The notes beneath the pieces were generated by a model. That model was not told the DNA's origin. It saw nothing but the letters and a program-made list of their open reading frames with translations, and did not search any database. Source: Planctomycetia bacterium (GTDB lineage: Bacteria > Planctomycetota > Planctomycetia > Gemmatales > Gemmataceae). From it: a stretch of 42,147 bases of DNA. Below are positions 24,314 through 31,924 of the stretch, one piece after another. The stretch spans positions 1-42,147 of the forward strand of contig SYCV01000067.1 of the NCBI GenBank assembly GCA_005786805.1, read 5' to 3'. Made by a program: the position numbers and the translations under genes. Each line of letters opens with the position of its first letter. Within the stretch, counting starts at the first letter, position 1.

Positions 24314-25441
24314 TCACCTAGTCGTCCTGTTTTGCCAATCATTGGCGGTTTTATTGGGAAGAAGATGGAGATTTTGGCGAAGGATACTATTTAACTTATC
24401 CAAGGAATCAGACCTGATTGTTATATGACCAAGTTTACGCCCGGGTCGAGGCTCCTTACCATAATCATGAAAATGAGCGCCAGGTATCTTGAGAACTTGG
24501 GCAGGGTCGGGCATGTTGCCAATAAGGTTTATCATCGCGGAAAATCCCCTCGGTCCAGGATCTCCCAACGGCAGGCCACTGACCGCGCGAATATGATTTT
24601 CAAACTGGCTTGTCTCAGCCCCCTCAATGGTCCAATGCCCGCTATTATGAACCCTGGGGGCCATTTCGTTGGCAATCAACAACCCATCTTTTTCAAAAAA
24701 CTCAACCGCAAGAACCCCAACATAATCCAGGGCTTTAAGAATTCCGCCAACTTGCGAGATGACTTTCTTGTAGAGATCCTCGGAATGAAAGGCTGGCGCC
24801 AGGGATAGCCTTAGAATCCCATCATGATGATAATTTTCCACAAGGGGATAAAAAACTGTTGAACCATCAGTCGCCCTTGCAGCCAACAGTGAAAGCTCCC
24901 GATCAAATTTGACAAAACCTTCCGCAATGATCCCCTTCTGCCCTAATTCCCTGAATGCAGTGACAGTCTCCTCGCTCGATTTGACCAAAAACTGGCCCTT
25001 GCCATCATAGCCAAATCGCCTGGTTTTTAGAATCATGGGTAAACCAAGAGAAGCCATGGCATTTTCCAGTGAGGCAAGGTCGTCAACTGGATGAAAAGGG
25101 GCCGTGGCAATGCCATGCTTGTTAAAAAACTGCTTTTCCACAAGCCGATCCTGACTTGACTCCAAGGCTATTGGAGGGGGGTAAACACCGCGAATTCGAG
25201 CCAAATCACCAACGACTGAAACTGGAATATTTTCAAATTCATAGGTGATGACATCCGAGGAATTGGCAAGTTTATGAAGCGCGGAGGAATCTTCAAAGGG
25301 TGAATTGATATGTTCGCCCACGCACGAGGCGGGAGAAGAGGTTGCGGGATCCAAAAATCGGAACTTGAATCCCAGTGGTATACCTGAGATTGCAAGCATT
25401 CTGGCAAGTTGGCCCGCGCCTAGAATTCCAATTGTTTTCAT
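24314..25441 (-). CDS. purK: N5-carboxyaminoimidazole ribonucleotide synthase
   Basis: ATP-grasp enzyme of purine biosynthesis that carboxylates aminoimidazole ribonucleotide to N5-CAIR, using ATP and bicarbonate. The 375-residue product starts with the PurK signature TIGILGAGQLARMLA. It has the ATP-grasp segments LPMILKTRRFGYDGKGQ and GIIAEGFVKFDRELSLL, and the late EFFEKDGLLIANEMAPRVHNSGHWTIEGAETSQFENHIRA, which supplies metal ligands. It starts 2 bases after the purE stop, so the two genes are translationally linked and act in sequence. Confidence 0.97.
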   Translation of the reverse strand: MKTIGILGAGQLARMLAISGIPLGFKFRFLDPATSSPASCVGEHINSPFEDSSALHKLANSSDVITYEFENIPVSVVGDLARIRGVYPPPIALESSQDRLVEKQFFNKHGIATAPFHPVDDLASLENAMASLGLPMILKTRRFGYDGKGQFLVKSSEETVTAFRELGQKGIIAEGFVKFDRELSLLAARATDGSTVFYPLVENYHHDGILRLSLAPAFHSEDLYKKVISQVGGILKALDYVGVLAVEFFEKDGLLIANEMAPRVHNSGHWTIEGAETSQFENHIRAVSGLPLGDPGPRGFSAMINLIGNMPDPAQVLKIPGAHFHDYGKEPRPGRKLGHITIRSDSLDKLNSILRQNLHLLPNKTANDWQNRTTR

Positions 25442-25443
25442 AC

Positions 25444-25932
25444 TCAGGACCTGGGATCCGGGTTATCAAGAACTTCCCGGGTCTGATTTGCGCGCCAGGC
25501 CCGCAGTGCTTCGCGAACTACTGTGTTTTCAATCGCAACGATTGAACTTGCAAGCAAACCCGCATTGATTGCCCCGGCCTTTCCAATCGCAAGGGTACCC
25601 ACGGGAACGCCTCCGGGCATCTGAACAATTGAAAGCAGGGAATCCATCCCCTTGAGAACTTTTGACTCAATGGGAACCCCCAAAACCGGAAGAATTGTCC
25701 AGGATGAAACCATGCCAGGCAAATGGGCGGCTCCACCTGCCCCGGCAATCACAACTTTAAGCCCTCTTGACTCCGCACTGGTTGCATATTCACGAAGCAA
25801 GTCGGGAGTGCGGTGGGCTGAAACAACCCTCACCTCGTGAGGGACTTTGAGTTTTTCCAAAACCTCAACAACATGCTGCATGGTTTCCCAATCAGACCGG
25901 GACCCCATGATAACACCAACGACTGGAGGCAT
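25444..25932 (-). CDS. purE: N5-carboxyaminoimidazole ribonucleotide mutase
   Basis: Class I PurE, which converts N5-CAIR to CAIR, the step after PurK. Residues near the N-terminus ([13 protein letters not shown]) form the phosphate-binding loop. [15 protein letters not shown] contains the catalytic histidine, and [18 protein letters not shown] and GVPI complete the active site. The 162-residue length fits the bacterial octameric form. The ATG at 25932 is preceded by GAGGTG; a TTG at 25944 is a less likely start. The pairing with purK confirms the class I two-enzyme route. Confidence 0.97.
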   Translation of the reverse strand: MPPVVGVIMGSRSDWETMQHVVEVLEKLKVPHEVRVVSAHRTPDLLREYATSAESRGLKVVIAGAGGAAHLPGMVSSWTILPVLGVPIESKVLKGMDSLLSIVQMPGGVPVGTLAIGKAGAINAGLLASSIVAIENTVVREALRAWRANQTREVLDNPDPRS

Positions 25933-26027
25933 GATGCACCTCAAATAAAGTAAAAGGTTTCCATATCAATGGTTTATTCCAAAAAACAGGAAGAGGCCAG
26001 CAATAAGGGCTAAAAATAATCAACAGG

Positions 26028-27023
26028 TTAGAACCGCGCCAGTTGCCGGGACAAGAAGCCATCTAGTCCATCTGAATTTTCCAGACACCAGCGTTTTGGG
26101 TCAGCTTCGGGGTTTTCTTTTTGCAACTTCCTGCGGTGCGACATTATCGATGGAATTTCCCCAAGGAAGCTCAACTTACCCATGAGGAACGGAAGGAGGG
26201 TTCCCTCAGTGCCTCTTCGCCAGGCTTTTGCAAACAATGCCAGCAAATGAAGGGGAAGGGTTCGCCAAAGCAACTGATTTGGTATATTGCGCCAATAAAC
26301 CCTTTCCTCGTTGAGAGACTGCATTTCCAAAAGATGTCGATTCAAGCGGGGTTTTCCATAGGATGCGGAAACCCGATGAAGGACTTTTGAGCAGGGTTGA
26401 AAAACGACATCAAAGCCCGCCCAATGCAATCTGAAGGAAAGGTCAACATCCTCAAAATAAGCGCCAAAATATTCCGGGTAGGAACCAACCTTTAGAAAAA
26501 TATCCCGTCTGTAAAACGCGCTACTCCCGCTCGCACCAAACACGGGTCCCGAAACCATCCATTTTTCTTCCATGCTTTGACCGTTGCCTCGCTTTGTCGC
26601 GATTCCCGAGGCAAAGTAGGCATCACCAGCACTATCAATGATCGCCCGGCCCTCAATTTGCCCGGGCCAACGCAAAACCAGTGGAGCAACCGCTGCGACC
26701 TTGGGGTCCTCAAATGCGTCGAGGGCCATCTCCGCCCAACCGGGACAAACTTCCGTGTCATCGTTGAGTAATTCGACCACCTCATTTGATGCGGCTTCAA
26801 CTCCAAGGTTGGCAGCCTTGCAGAAACCCAGCCTTTTGGAAGCGCGAATCACCCTCACACCCTTGAATTTTTGCGCAACCACGCTTACTGAGCAGCCTTC
26901 CGATGCATCATCCACCACTATTATTTCCGTGTCGAGGGGTGCGTTTCTCCTTAAGGATAACAGACACCTTTCAAGAAGGTCTGTCCGGGAAAAACTGGGG
27001 ATAACCACGGATAGATTGTGCAA
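26028..27023 (-). CDS. GT2-family glycosyltransferase
   Basis: A 331-residue inverting glycosyltransferase of the GT-A fold. The nucleotide-sugar site is EIIVVDDASEG near residue 36, the metal-binding acidic motif is LLNDDTEVCPGW, and the acceptor/base segment is YFGAYFEDVDLSFRLHWAGF. The C-terminus (about 235-300) is basic and partly hydrophobic, which suggests peripheral membrane attachment. The start is a TTG at 27023 with GGAG about 9 bases upstream. It follows a second GT2 gene by 20 bases, so the two probably add successive sugars to a surface glycan. Donor and acceptor are unknown. Confidence 0.88.
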   Translation of the reverse strand: MHNLSVVIPSFSRTDLLERCLLSLRRNAPLDTEIIVVDDASEGCSVSVVAQKFKGVRVIRASKRLGFCKAANLGVEAASNEVVELLNDDTEVCPGWAEMALDAFEDPKVAAVAPLVLRWPGQIEGRAIIDSAGDAYFASGIATKRGNGQSMEEKWMVSGPVFGASGSSAFYRRDIFLKVGSYPEYFGAYFEDVDLSFRLHWAGFDVVFQPCSKVLHRVSASYGKPRLNRHLLEMQSLNEERVYWRNIPNQLLWRTLPLHLLALFAKAWRRGTEGTLLPFLMGKLSFLGEIPSIMSHRRKLQKENPEADPKRWCLENSDGLDGFLSRQLARF

Positions 27024-27043
27024 GGATCGTGCTCCGGATCGAA

Positions 27044-28090
27044 TTAAGTTGTGGGCTCCGCAAGCGCGGCAAGGAACTCAACCCTTGCCTTGCTTAGGCT
27101 TCCTGAGGACATCAACTTTGAATAACGCGCAAGCCTGTCGTACCATTTCGCCGCGCGGGAATCCCCCACAAACCGCGACCAAAGGCCCCTTGCAAAAGCC
27201 TCGGCACGAATCAGCCTGCACATCCATATCGATTCCCTCTTGCTCCAGTGCTTTCTGGCATAGGTCATAAGCGCCTGGCGCGTTATCACCCGCAATCGGG
27301 GGGGAACCCTGCGGACATGAATGGGGGCATGATGCACCACCGCAAGAGAGGGTTCATAACAAACATCATAACCAGCCTTGGAAATTCGCTTGCAGAGATC
27401 AACATCCTCATAATAAAGAAAGAAGTCCGTATCGAATTTTTTCAATTTCTCAAGGCAGGTTCTCCGGGCAAGCATGCAGCAACCTGTGATCCAATCGACC
27501 TTTTGAGCCTCATGATTATTGCGCAAACTGTATTTACGCCATGCCCTCGGTAGAAACTTGCGCACTAGAGTGCTGCTGAATGTGGGGAAAGGTCCAGTTG
27601 ACCCCTGAACGCTACCATCCGGATTCCTCAACCCGAAACCAATGACACCAATATTCCCATGGTTCAAGTTCCTGGAATTCAAATAGGAATCAATGTTATC
27701 AAGGAATTTATTCTCGGGGGTGATGTCGGGGTTGAGAATTAAAATCCACTCCCCACTGGACAACTTGCAACCCTCATTCACAGCGCAGGAAAATCCCCTG
27801 TTCTTTGTCCACCTTCGAAGTGACACAAAAGACTTTGAACGCAACCTGCGAATCGCGGGGTGATAGGAGGAGTTATTATCTATGACTATGACTTCAGCAT
27901 GCCCTTTGCGGATCAGTTCACACTGGGCTAGCTTTCGCACCAATTGCTCGGTGTACTTCCACTGGCGGTAATTCACGATCACCACTGAAAGTTTTACTGG
28001 ATGGGAATATCTTCCACCTAAATCAACTGGAAGTTGTTTTGACTCTAATTTTGCCTGTATCGATATGGAAGAATTTTCAAGATCTGGCAT
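27044..28090 (-). CDS. GT2-family glycosyltransferase, rhamnosyltransferase-like
   Basis: A 348-residue GT-A glycosyltransferase. Residues about 31-40 give the first strand VKLSVVIVNY; VIVIDNNSS is the nucleotide site; WILILNPDI is the metal-binding motif; and FFLYYEDVDLCKRISKAGYDVCYEP is the acceptor/base segment. This layout (with FSCAVNEG and GCCMLARR) is typical of the WbbL-like rhamnosyl- or related transferases. It is the first gene of the GT2 pair. No polymerase or flippase gene is nearby, so it is not part of a full polysaccharide cluster inside this window. Confidence 0.88.
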   Translation of the reverse strand: MPDLENSSISIQAKLESKQLPVDLGGRYSHPVKLSVVIVNYRQWKYTEQLVRKLAQCELIRKGHAEVIVIDNNSSYHPAIRRLRSKSFVSLRRWTKNRGFSCAVNEGCKLSSGEWILILNPDITPENKFLDNIDSYLNSRNLNHGNIGVIGFGLRNPDGSVQGSTGPFPTFSSTLVRKFLPRAWRKYSLRNNHEAQKVDWITGCCMLARRTCLEKLKKFDTDFFLYYEDVDLCKRISKAGYDVCYEPSLAVVHHAPIHVRRVPPRLRVITRQALMTYARKHWSKRESIWMCRLIRAEAFARGLWSRFVGDSRAAKWYDRLARYSKLMSSGSLSKARVEFLAALAEPTT

Positions 28091-28196
28091 CTTGCCCCAT
28101 TTCTCTCATAACCGTCCTTGGTTTATGAGATTATCAAGCATAAACTAATGTGCCAGACCTCAGCAATGCCACTCATTTACGATCTGTCAGAGAACC

Positions 28197-29078
28197 TCAC
28201 TCATCATCCCTGTAGTCGCCGCAATCTATTGCCCCCAATAGCTTTGTGTCATTTCTTAAAGATGGCAAAAATGGGAACAACCAGGCTTTTTTCTCAGGAT
28301 CAAGCTTTCCCCCATACTCCGAAATCTCAAAAGCCTCGATCAACCTGATTTTTTCGCCTTTCTCCACTCCGTAGGTTTTTACAACCTCATCCCGAAAACG
28401 ATCCGCATATGGCTTGATCCATTCGATCATCGCTTTTTTTAGCCAATCCTGTCGATCATTGCAATTTTCAGGAATGGCATCAAAGAAAACCCCATTGTAA
28501 GGCAGCCATTCATAGAACTGGGAGACATGGCAATCCAGCATCCCCATGATTGAATCAAAAACAGGCTCTATATCGACCACAATATCGGCATGAAAAGGAA
28601 TGGGTTTTCTAAAATCATCTGCAAAATAACCGAAGATGGGATTATGCCTTAGGTGCGGTGTTTCCGGACAAACCGCAGGAACAGTTACCATATAAGCAGC
28701 GTCTTGAACCAATATAGAAGTATAGCGATGATCGGGATGATAATCATTTGGCCGATGTGTAAGAACAAGATCGGGTTTAAAACCACGGATAAGCCTAATT
28801 ATTTGGTGCCTGGCTTCCAATGTGGGCATCAAACCACCATCAGGAAAATCCAGAACGCGATATTCAGTTCCAATCACCTTTCCGGCCTCAGACGCCTCGG
28901 CTTTCCTTCGTTTGGCCAATTCGGGCCCCTTCATGGTCTGATGGCCGCCACTGCCATCAGTTACACTTATTAGTAGCACCTCGCAACCATGCTTGCGCCA
29001 CAAAGCGGAAGTACCGCCCACTTTTATGTCAACATCATCGGGATGAGCCCCGATGGCAAGAATTCGTGGGGAAGCCAT
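28197..29078 (-). CDS. PIG-L/LmbE-family N-deacetylase
   Basis: Zinc-dependent deacetylase of the LmbE family, removing an acetyl group from an N-acetylated sugar or sugar conjugate. The signature AIGAHPDDVDIKVGG (zinc-binding His and Asp-Asp) lies near the N-terminus; SVTDGSGGHQ follows; and LVLTHRPNDYHPDHRYTSILVQDAAYM supplies the remaining zinc histidine. The ATG at 29078 (MASPRILAIG) has GAGGG about 6 bases upstream; a TTG at 29093 is an unlikely start. 293 residues. The neighbouring glycosyltransferases (106-base gap) suggest a role in surface sugar modification, but a low-molecular-weight thiol pathway (BshB/MshB-like) is an alternative. Confidence 0.9.
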   Translation of the reverse strand: MASPRILAIGAHPDDVDIKVGGTSALWRKHGCEVLLISVTDGSGGHQTMKGPELAKRRKAEASEAGKVIGTEYRVLDFPDGGLMPTLEARHQIIRLIRGFKPDLVLTHRPNDYHPDHRYTSILVQDAAYMVTVPAVCPETPHLRHNPIFGYFADDFRKPIPFHADIVVDIEPVFDSIMGMLDCHVSQFYEWLPYNGVFFDAIPENCNDRQDWLKKAMIEWIKPYADRFRDEVVKTYGVEKGEKIRLIEAFEISEYGGKLDPEKKAWLFPFLPSLRNDTKLLGAIDCGDYRDDE

Positions 29079-29435
29079 TATAAATACCCTCAAGCCAAAT
29101 TAATGATCCAAAGAAAAAAATATACCCCGGGAATAGACAATATTCCATCAAATGAATTGAATAATCGCTCCAATTTTAATATTTAGTGTGCCTTGGGTCC
29201 CAATAACTAAGTAGCTTATGCCTTAGACCATCCCGCAAGCTTTGACATTTTCATTATTAAATCATCATTTATTGGTTCTTTGTTTCTTTATTTGGTACAG
29301 TTGCCTTGGTAATATTAGGCCTGATGGTCGTCAGGGAAAGGCGGCGTGGTTGAAGAAGTTTCTCTCAATTCGCGATTGTAGGATGCGCAAGCCCATGCAT
29401 TTTCGGTCGCAATGATTTGATCGGGAGACTCTCCT
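29079..29435. other. 357-base divergent intergenic region, no gene recognised
   Basis: It separates the PIG-L gene (minus) from the fused membrane/spermidine-synthase gene (plus) and must hold promoters in both directions. A TTGACA lies at 29242-29247 but lacks a good -10 box at the right distance. A small hairpin CCTGA (29320-29324) / TCAGG (29331-29335) and a loose CTAAG...CTTAG inverted repeat (29208-29226) are visible. The part from 29330 to 29435 is more GC-rich and would be the plus-strand leader. I saw no tRNA, riboswitch or small gene. Confidence 0.45.
29423..29434 (+). promoter_or_regulatory. Ribosome binding site that can fold on itself, before a TTG start
   Basis: GGGAGA at 29423-29428 lies 7 bases before the TTG at 29436. 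The bases that follow (CTCC at 29431-29434) are complementary to GGAG at 29424-29427, giving a tiny stem with a three-base loop. This supports the TTG start over the ATG at 29448; whether the stem matters is unknown. Confidence 0.5.
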
Positions 29436-31883
29436 TTGGCTTTGCAAATGACACTTTTGTTTGCCTTGACACTATTTTCAAGTGCGACCCTTCTGTTTCT
29501 TGTGCAACCAATGGTTGGAAAAATCCTACTTCCCTACTTGGGTGGAACTCCCTCGGTTTGGAACACCTGCATGGTATTTTTCCAAGCCGCGCTTCTGGGT
29601 GGTTACACCTATGCTCACTGGCTCACAAAAAACAGGCCATTTAGATCACAAATTTTCATCCATGGTATTGTGCTTGGCCTTGCGTTCCTTCCCCTTGCGA
29701 TCATGCGTTTCGACGCTGGGATACTCGCAAGATCCATCCTTCCACCCCCAACCTCAAGCAATCCCTCCCTGTGGTTGCTTTTTGTTTTGACCTTGGTCGC
29801 TGGATTGCCATTTTTCGCAGTCTCAACATCCGCTCCTTTGTTGCAGAAATGGTTTTCAACCTCGGATCATCCCGATGCAAAAGATCCCTATTTTCTATAC
29901 GGCGCAAGCAACCTTGGAAGCATGATCGGGTTATTGATCTACCCTTTTGTGATCGAGCCTAAAATTGGTGTCGCCACCCAGGCGACTCTCTGGGTTTTTG
30001 GTTATGCTGGCCTCATGGCGTTGACATTTTTTTGCGCCCGGATGGCCTCTAAAAACCAATCCAACCCAATCTCAAGCACCACCACCGCAACTGAGGCTTC
30101 TCCCGGAATTCTCACCAGGCTCAGGTGGATCGCACTGGCATTCATACCCTCCAGCCTTATGCTGGGTACCACCACCTATCTAACCACGGATATAGCCGCT
30201 ATCCCCCTTCTTTGGATATTACCACTTAGCTTATATATACTCAGCTTCATCCTTGTTTTTTCAAACATACCTCGTTCGGTTTATCTTTTATTCGTGATCT
30301 CGCTTCCCTTGATGTTGTTTGCTAAAAGCGCTAACCTCCCGGAATGGCAGGGCTTTGGTTTTGATTCACTGATGAATTGGCTGGATGATACCGCCCGAGC
30401 CCTTAAAAAAGACACCACGGTTTCCTTTTTCCAGATAGCTTACACCCTGCTTGGAATATTGTTCGTTGGAATTTTCTTCAAGTCCCACAACCGCATCAGG
30501 CTGGGAATGGTGGTGATCACTCCGGTGCTGTTTCTTTTCGTGGTTTTCATGCATCAAATCAAAACAGCCCTCGACCTCAGGGAGGTTGAGATCATTGGCA
30601 TTCATCTCGCCTTGTTATTTGTAACCGCAATGCTGTCACATGGTGAACTTGCAAGAACCAGGCCACCAGCCACCCATCTGACTGAATTTTATCTTTTGAT
30701 GTCGCTTGGAGGGGTGCTGGGTGGAATTTTCAACGCCCTTGTCTCACCCATTGTCTTTCCCCGCATACTTGAATACCCGCTTGTCGCAGCTTTTGGCCTG
30801 ATTCTTCTTCCTGGCTTCTCACTGCCTGCCGGGATTAAATTTCTTGCGCTTCCCATTAGGACTGCCAGTTTCCTGGTTGGAATAGTATCTGTTGCGATTA
30901 TTCTGGTTCAAAATTGTCTCGACAGGAGTTACGCGCTTGAAAAAGCCAACAATGCCCCGGAATTCGTTCGTAGTTTCGCCCGCATGATCGCGACCGGATG
31001 CAATGACCGAACCAACCTGCTTTTCGAGGAAAGAAATTTCTTTGGATGCTTCACCATACAAAAGTGGGAAAGCCCCACCACTGGTGAAATGTATCACACC
31101 ATGTATCACGGCACGACCAATCATGGAATGCAATGTGTTGAACCGGCGGATAGGAGGTTGGACACCCTCACCTACTTCCACAAACTTGGCGCGATCGGAC
31201 AACTTTTCGAAGCGGTTGAAAAGAAAAAAAATGGCTCCCCAGTCAACATGGGGGTACTTGGTGTTGGAACTGGAACCCTTGCAGCCTACACAAAAAAAGG
31301 CTGGAACCTCACCATGTATGAAATCGACCCCGCTGTGGTCAAATCATCCATCGACCGCTCTGATTACTTTTCATTCGTGACCGATGCAAAGGCGAGAGAT
31401 GTAAAGGTTGACATTGTCCTTGGAGACGGCAGATTGCAGTTCCTTAAAGCCCCTGATGCCTCCTATGATCTTATTTTCATGGACGCTTTCACCTCCGATG
31501 CGGTCCCAGTGCATCTATTAACCCGCGAAGCCTTTGATATCTATCTGAAAAAACTCGCCCCCGGCGGCATCATTGTTCTGAATATCGCCAATCGTTACTT
31601 GGATTTTGAGCATGTATTGGGCAACATGACGGAAGACAGAAAATTAGTAGGCATGATCCAAGGTGGATATGAAGTCAGGGAAATTGACAAATATGGAACC
31701 AATTGGGTTGTAATGGCCCGAAAAACAGAAGATTTTGGAGTTCTTCCTGATTTAAAGGCTGAGCTTAAGACTGATTCAGAAGATTGGGTGGAAACTTGGA
31801 GAAAAATTGAATCCAAACCCAAACTTGGCGTTTGGACCGATGATTACTCGAATTTGCCAAGCATATTCAAATGGAGTCGATAA
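29436..31883 (+). CDS. Fused multi-pass membrane protein / spermidine synthase-like methyltransferase-fold protein (copy 1)
   Basis: An 815-residue protein. The N-terminal two thirds (about 1-510) are very hydrophobic with about a dozen helices, opening with LFSSATLLFLVQPMVGK and LGGTPSVWNTCMVFFQAALL. The C-terminal part is a Rossmann domain of the spermidine-synthase type: GVGTGT at 609-614, YEIDP for the ribose-binding acidic residue, LGDGRLQF, and DAFTSDAVPVHLLTREAF. It would bind S-adenosylmethionine or its decarboxylated form. The substrate is unknown, and polyamine synthesis is not established for such membrane fusions. The start is TTG with a fitting ribosome binding site. A paralogue follows after 41 bases. 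Confidence 0.85.
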   Translation: MALQMTLLFALTLFSSATLLFLVQPMVGKILLPYLGGTPSVWNTCMVFFQAALLGGYTYAHWLTKNRPFRSQIFIHGIVLGLAFLPLAIMRFDAGILARSILPPPTSSNPSLWLLFVLTLVAGLPFFAVSTSAPLLQKWFSTSDHPDAKDPYFLYGASNLGSMIGLLIYPFVIEPKIGVATQATLWVFGYAGLMALTFFCARMASKNQSNPISSTTTATEASPGILTRLRWIALAFIPSSLMLGTTTYLTTDIAAIPLLWILPLSLYILSFILVFSNIPRSVYLLFVISLPLMLFAKSANLPEWQGFGFDSLMNWLDDTARALKKDTTVSFFQIAYTLLGILFVGIFFKSHNRIRLGMVVITPVLFLFVVFMHQIKTALDLREVEIIGIHLALLFVTAMLSHGELARTRPPATHLTEFYLLMSLGGVLGGIFNALVSPIVFPRILEYPLVAAFGLILLPGFSLPAGIKFLALPIRTASFLVGIVSVAIILVQNCLDRSYALEKANNAPEFVRSFARMIATGCNDRTNLLFEERNFFGCFTIQKWESPTTGEMYHTMYHGTTNHGMQCVEPADRRLDTLTYFHKLGAIGQLFEAVEKKKNGSPVNMGVLGVGTGTLAAYTKKGWNLTMYEIDPAVVKSSIDRSDYFSFVTDAKARDVKVDIVLGDGRLQFLKAPDASYDLIFMDAFTSDAVPVHLLTREAFDIYLKKLAPGGIIVLNIANRYLDFEHVLGNMTEDRKLVGMIQGGYEVREIDKYGTNWVVMARKTEDFGVLPDLKAELKTDSEDWVETWRKIESKPKLGVWTDDYSNLPSIFKWSR

Positions 31884-31912
31884 ACTAATATTTTACTTTT
31901 TATTTCCTAGCC

Positions 31913-31918
31913 AGGAGA
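31913..31918 (+). promoter_or_regulatory. Ribosome binding site supporting a TTG start of copy 2
   Basis: AGGAGA is 6 bases before the TTG at 31925, whereas the first in-frame ATG (31946) has nothing at the right distance. Confidence 0.7.
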
Positions 31919-31924
31919 AAGACC

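Noticed and set aside
26028..29078. Complete exopolysaccharide or O-antigen cluster
   Set aside because: Only two glycosyltransferases and a deacetylase are present; no flippase, polymerase, chain-length regulator or nucleotide-sugar synthesis gene is next to them.
29242..29270. TTGACA promoter in the 357-base intergenic region
   Set aside because: The -35 word is perfect, but the sequence 16 to 18 bases downstream (ATCATT, TCATTT) is a poor -10 box.
29189..29309. Direct repeat TGCCTTGG at 29189-29196 and 29302-29309
   Set aside because: An eight-base repeat in a short A/T-rich region is expected by chance and shows no regular spacing or array.
29079..29435. tRNA or riboswitch in the longest gap
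   Set aside because: No cloverleaf, no conserved T-arm sequence and no recognisable aptamer core was found; only small hairpins are present.
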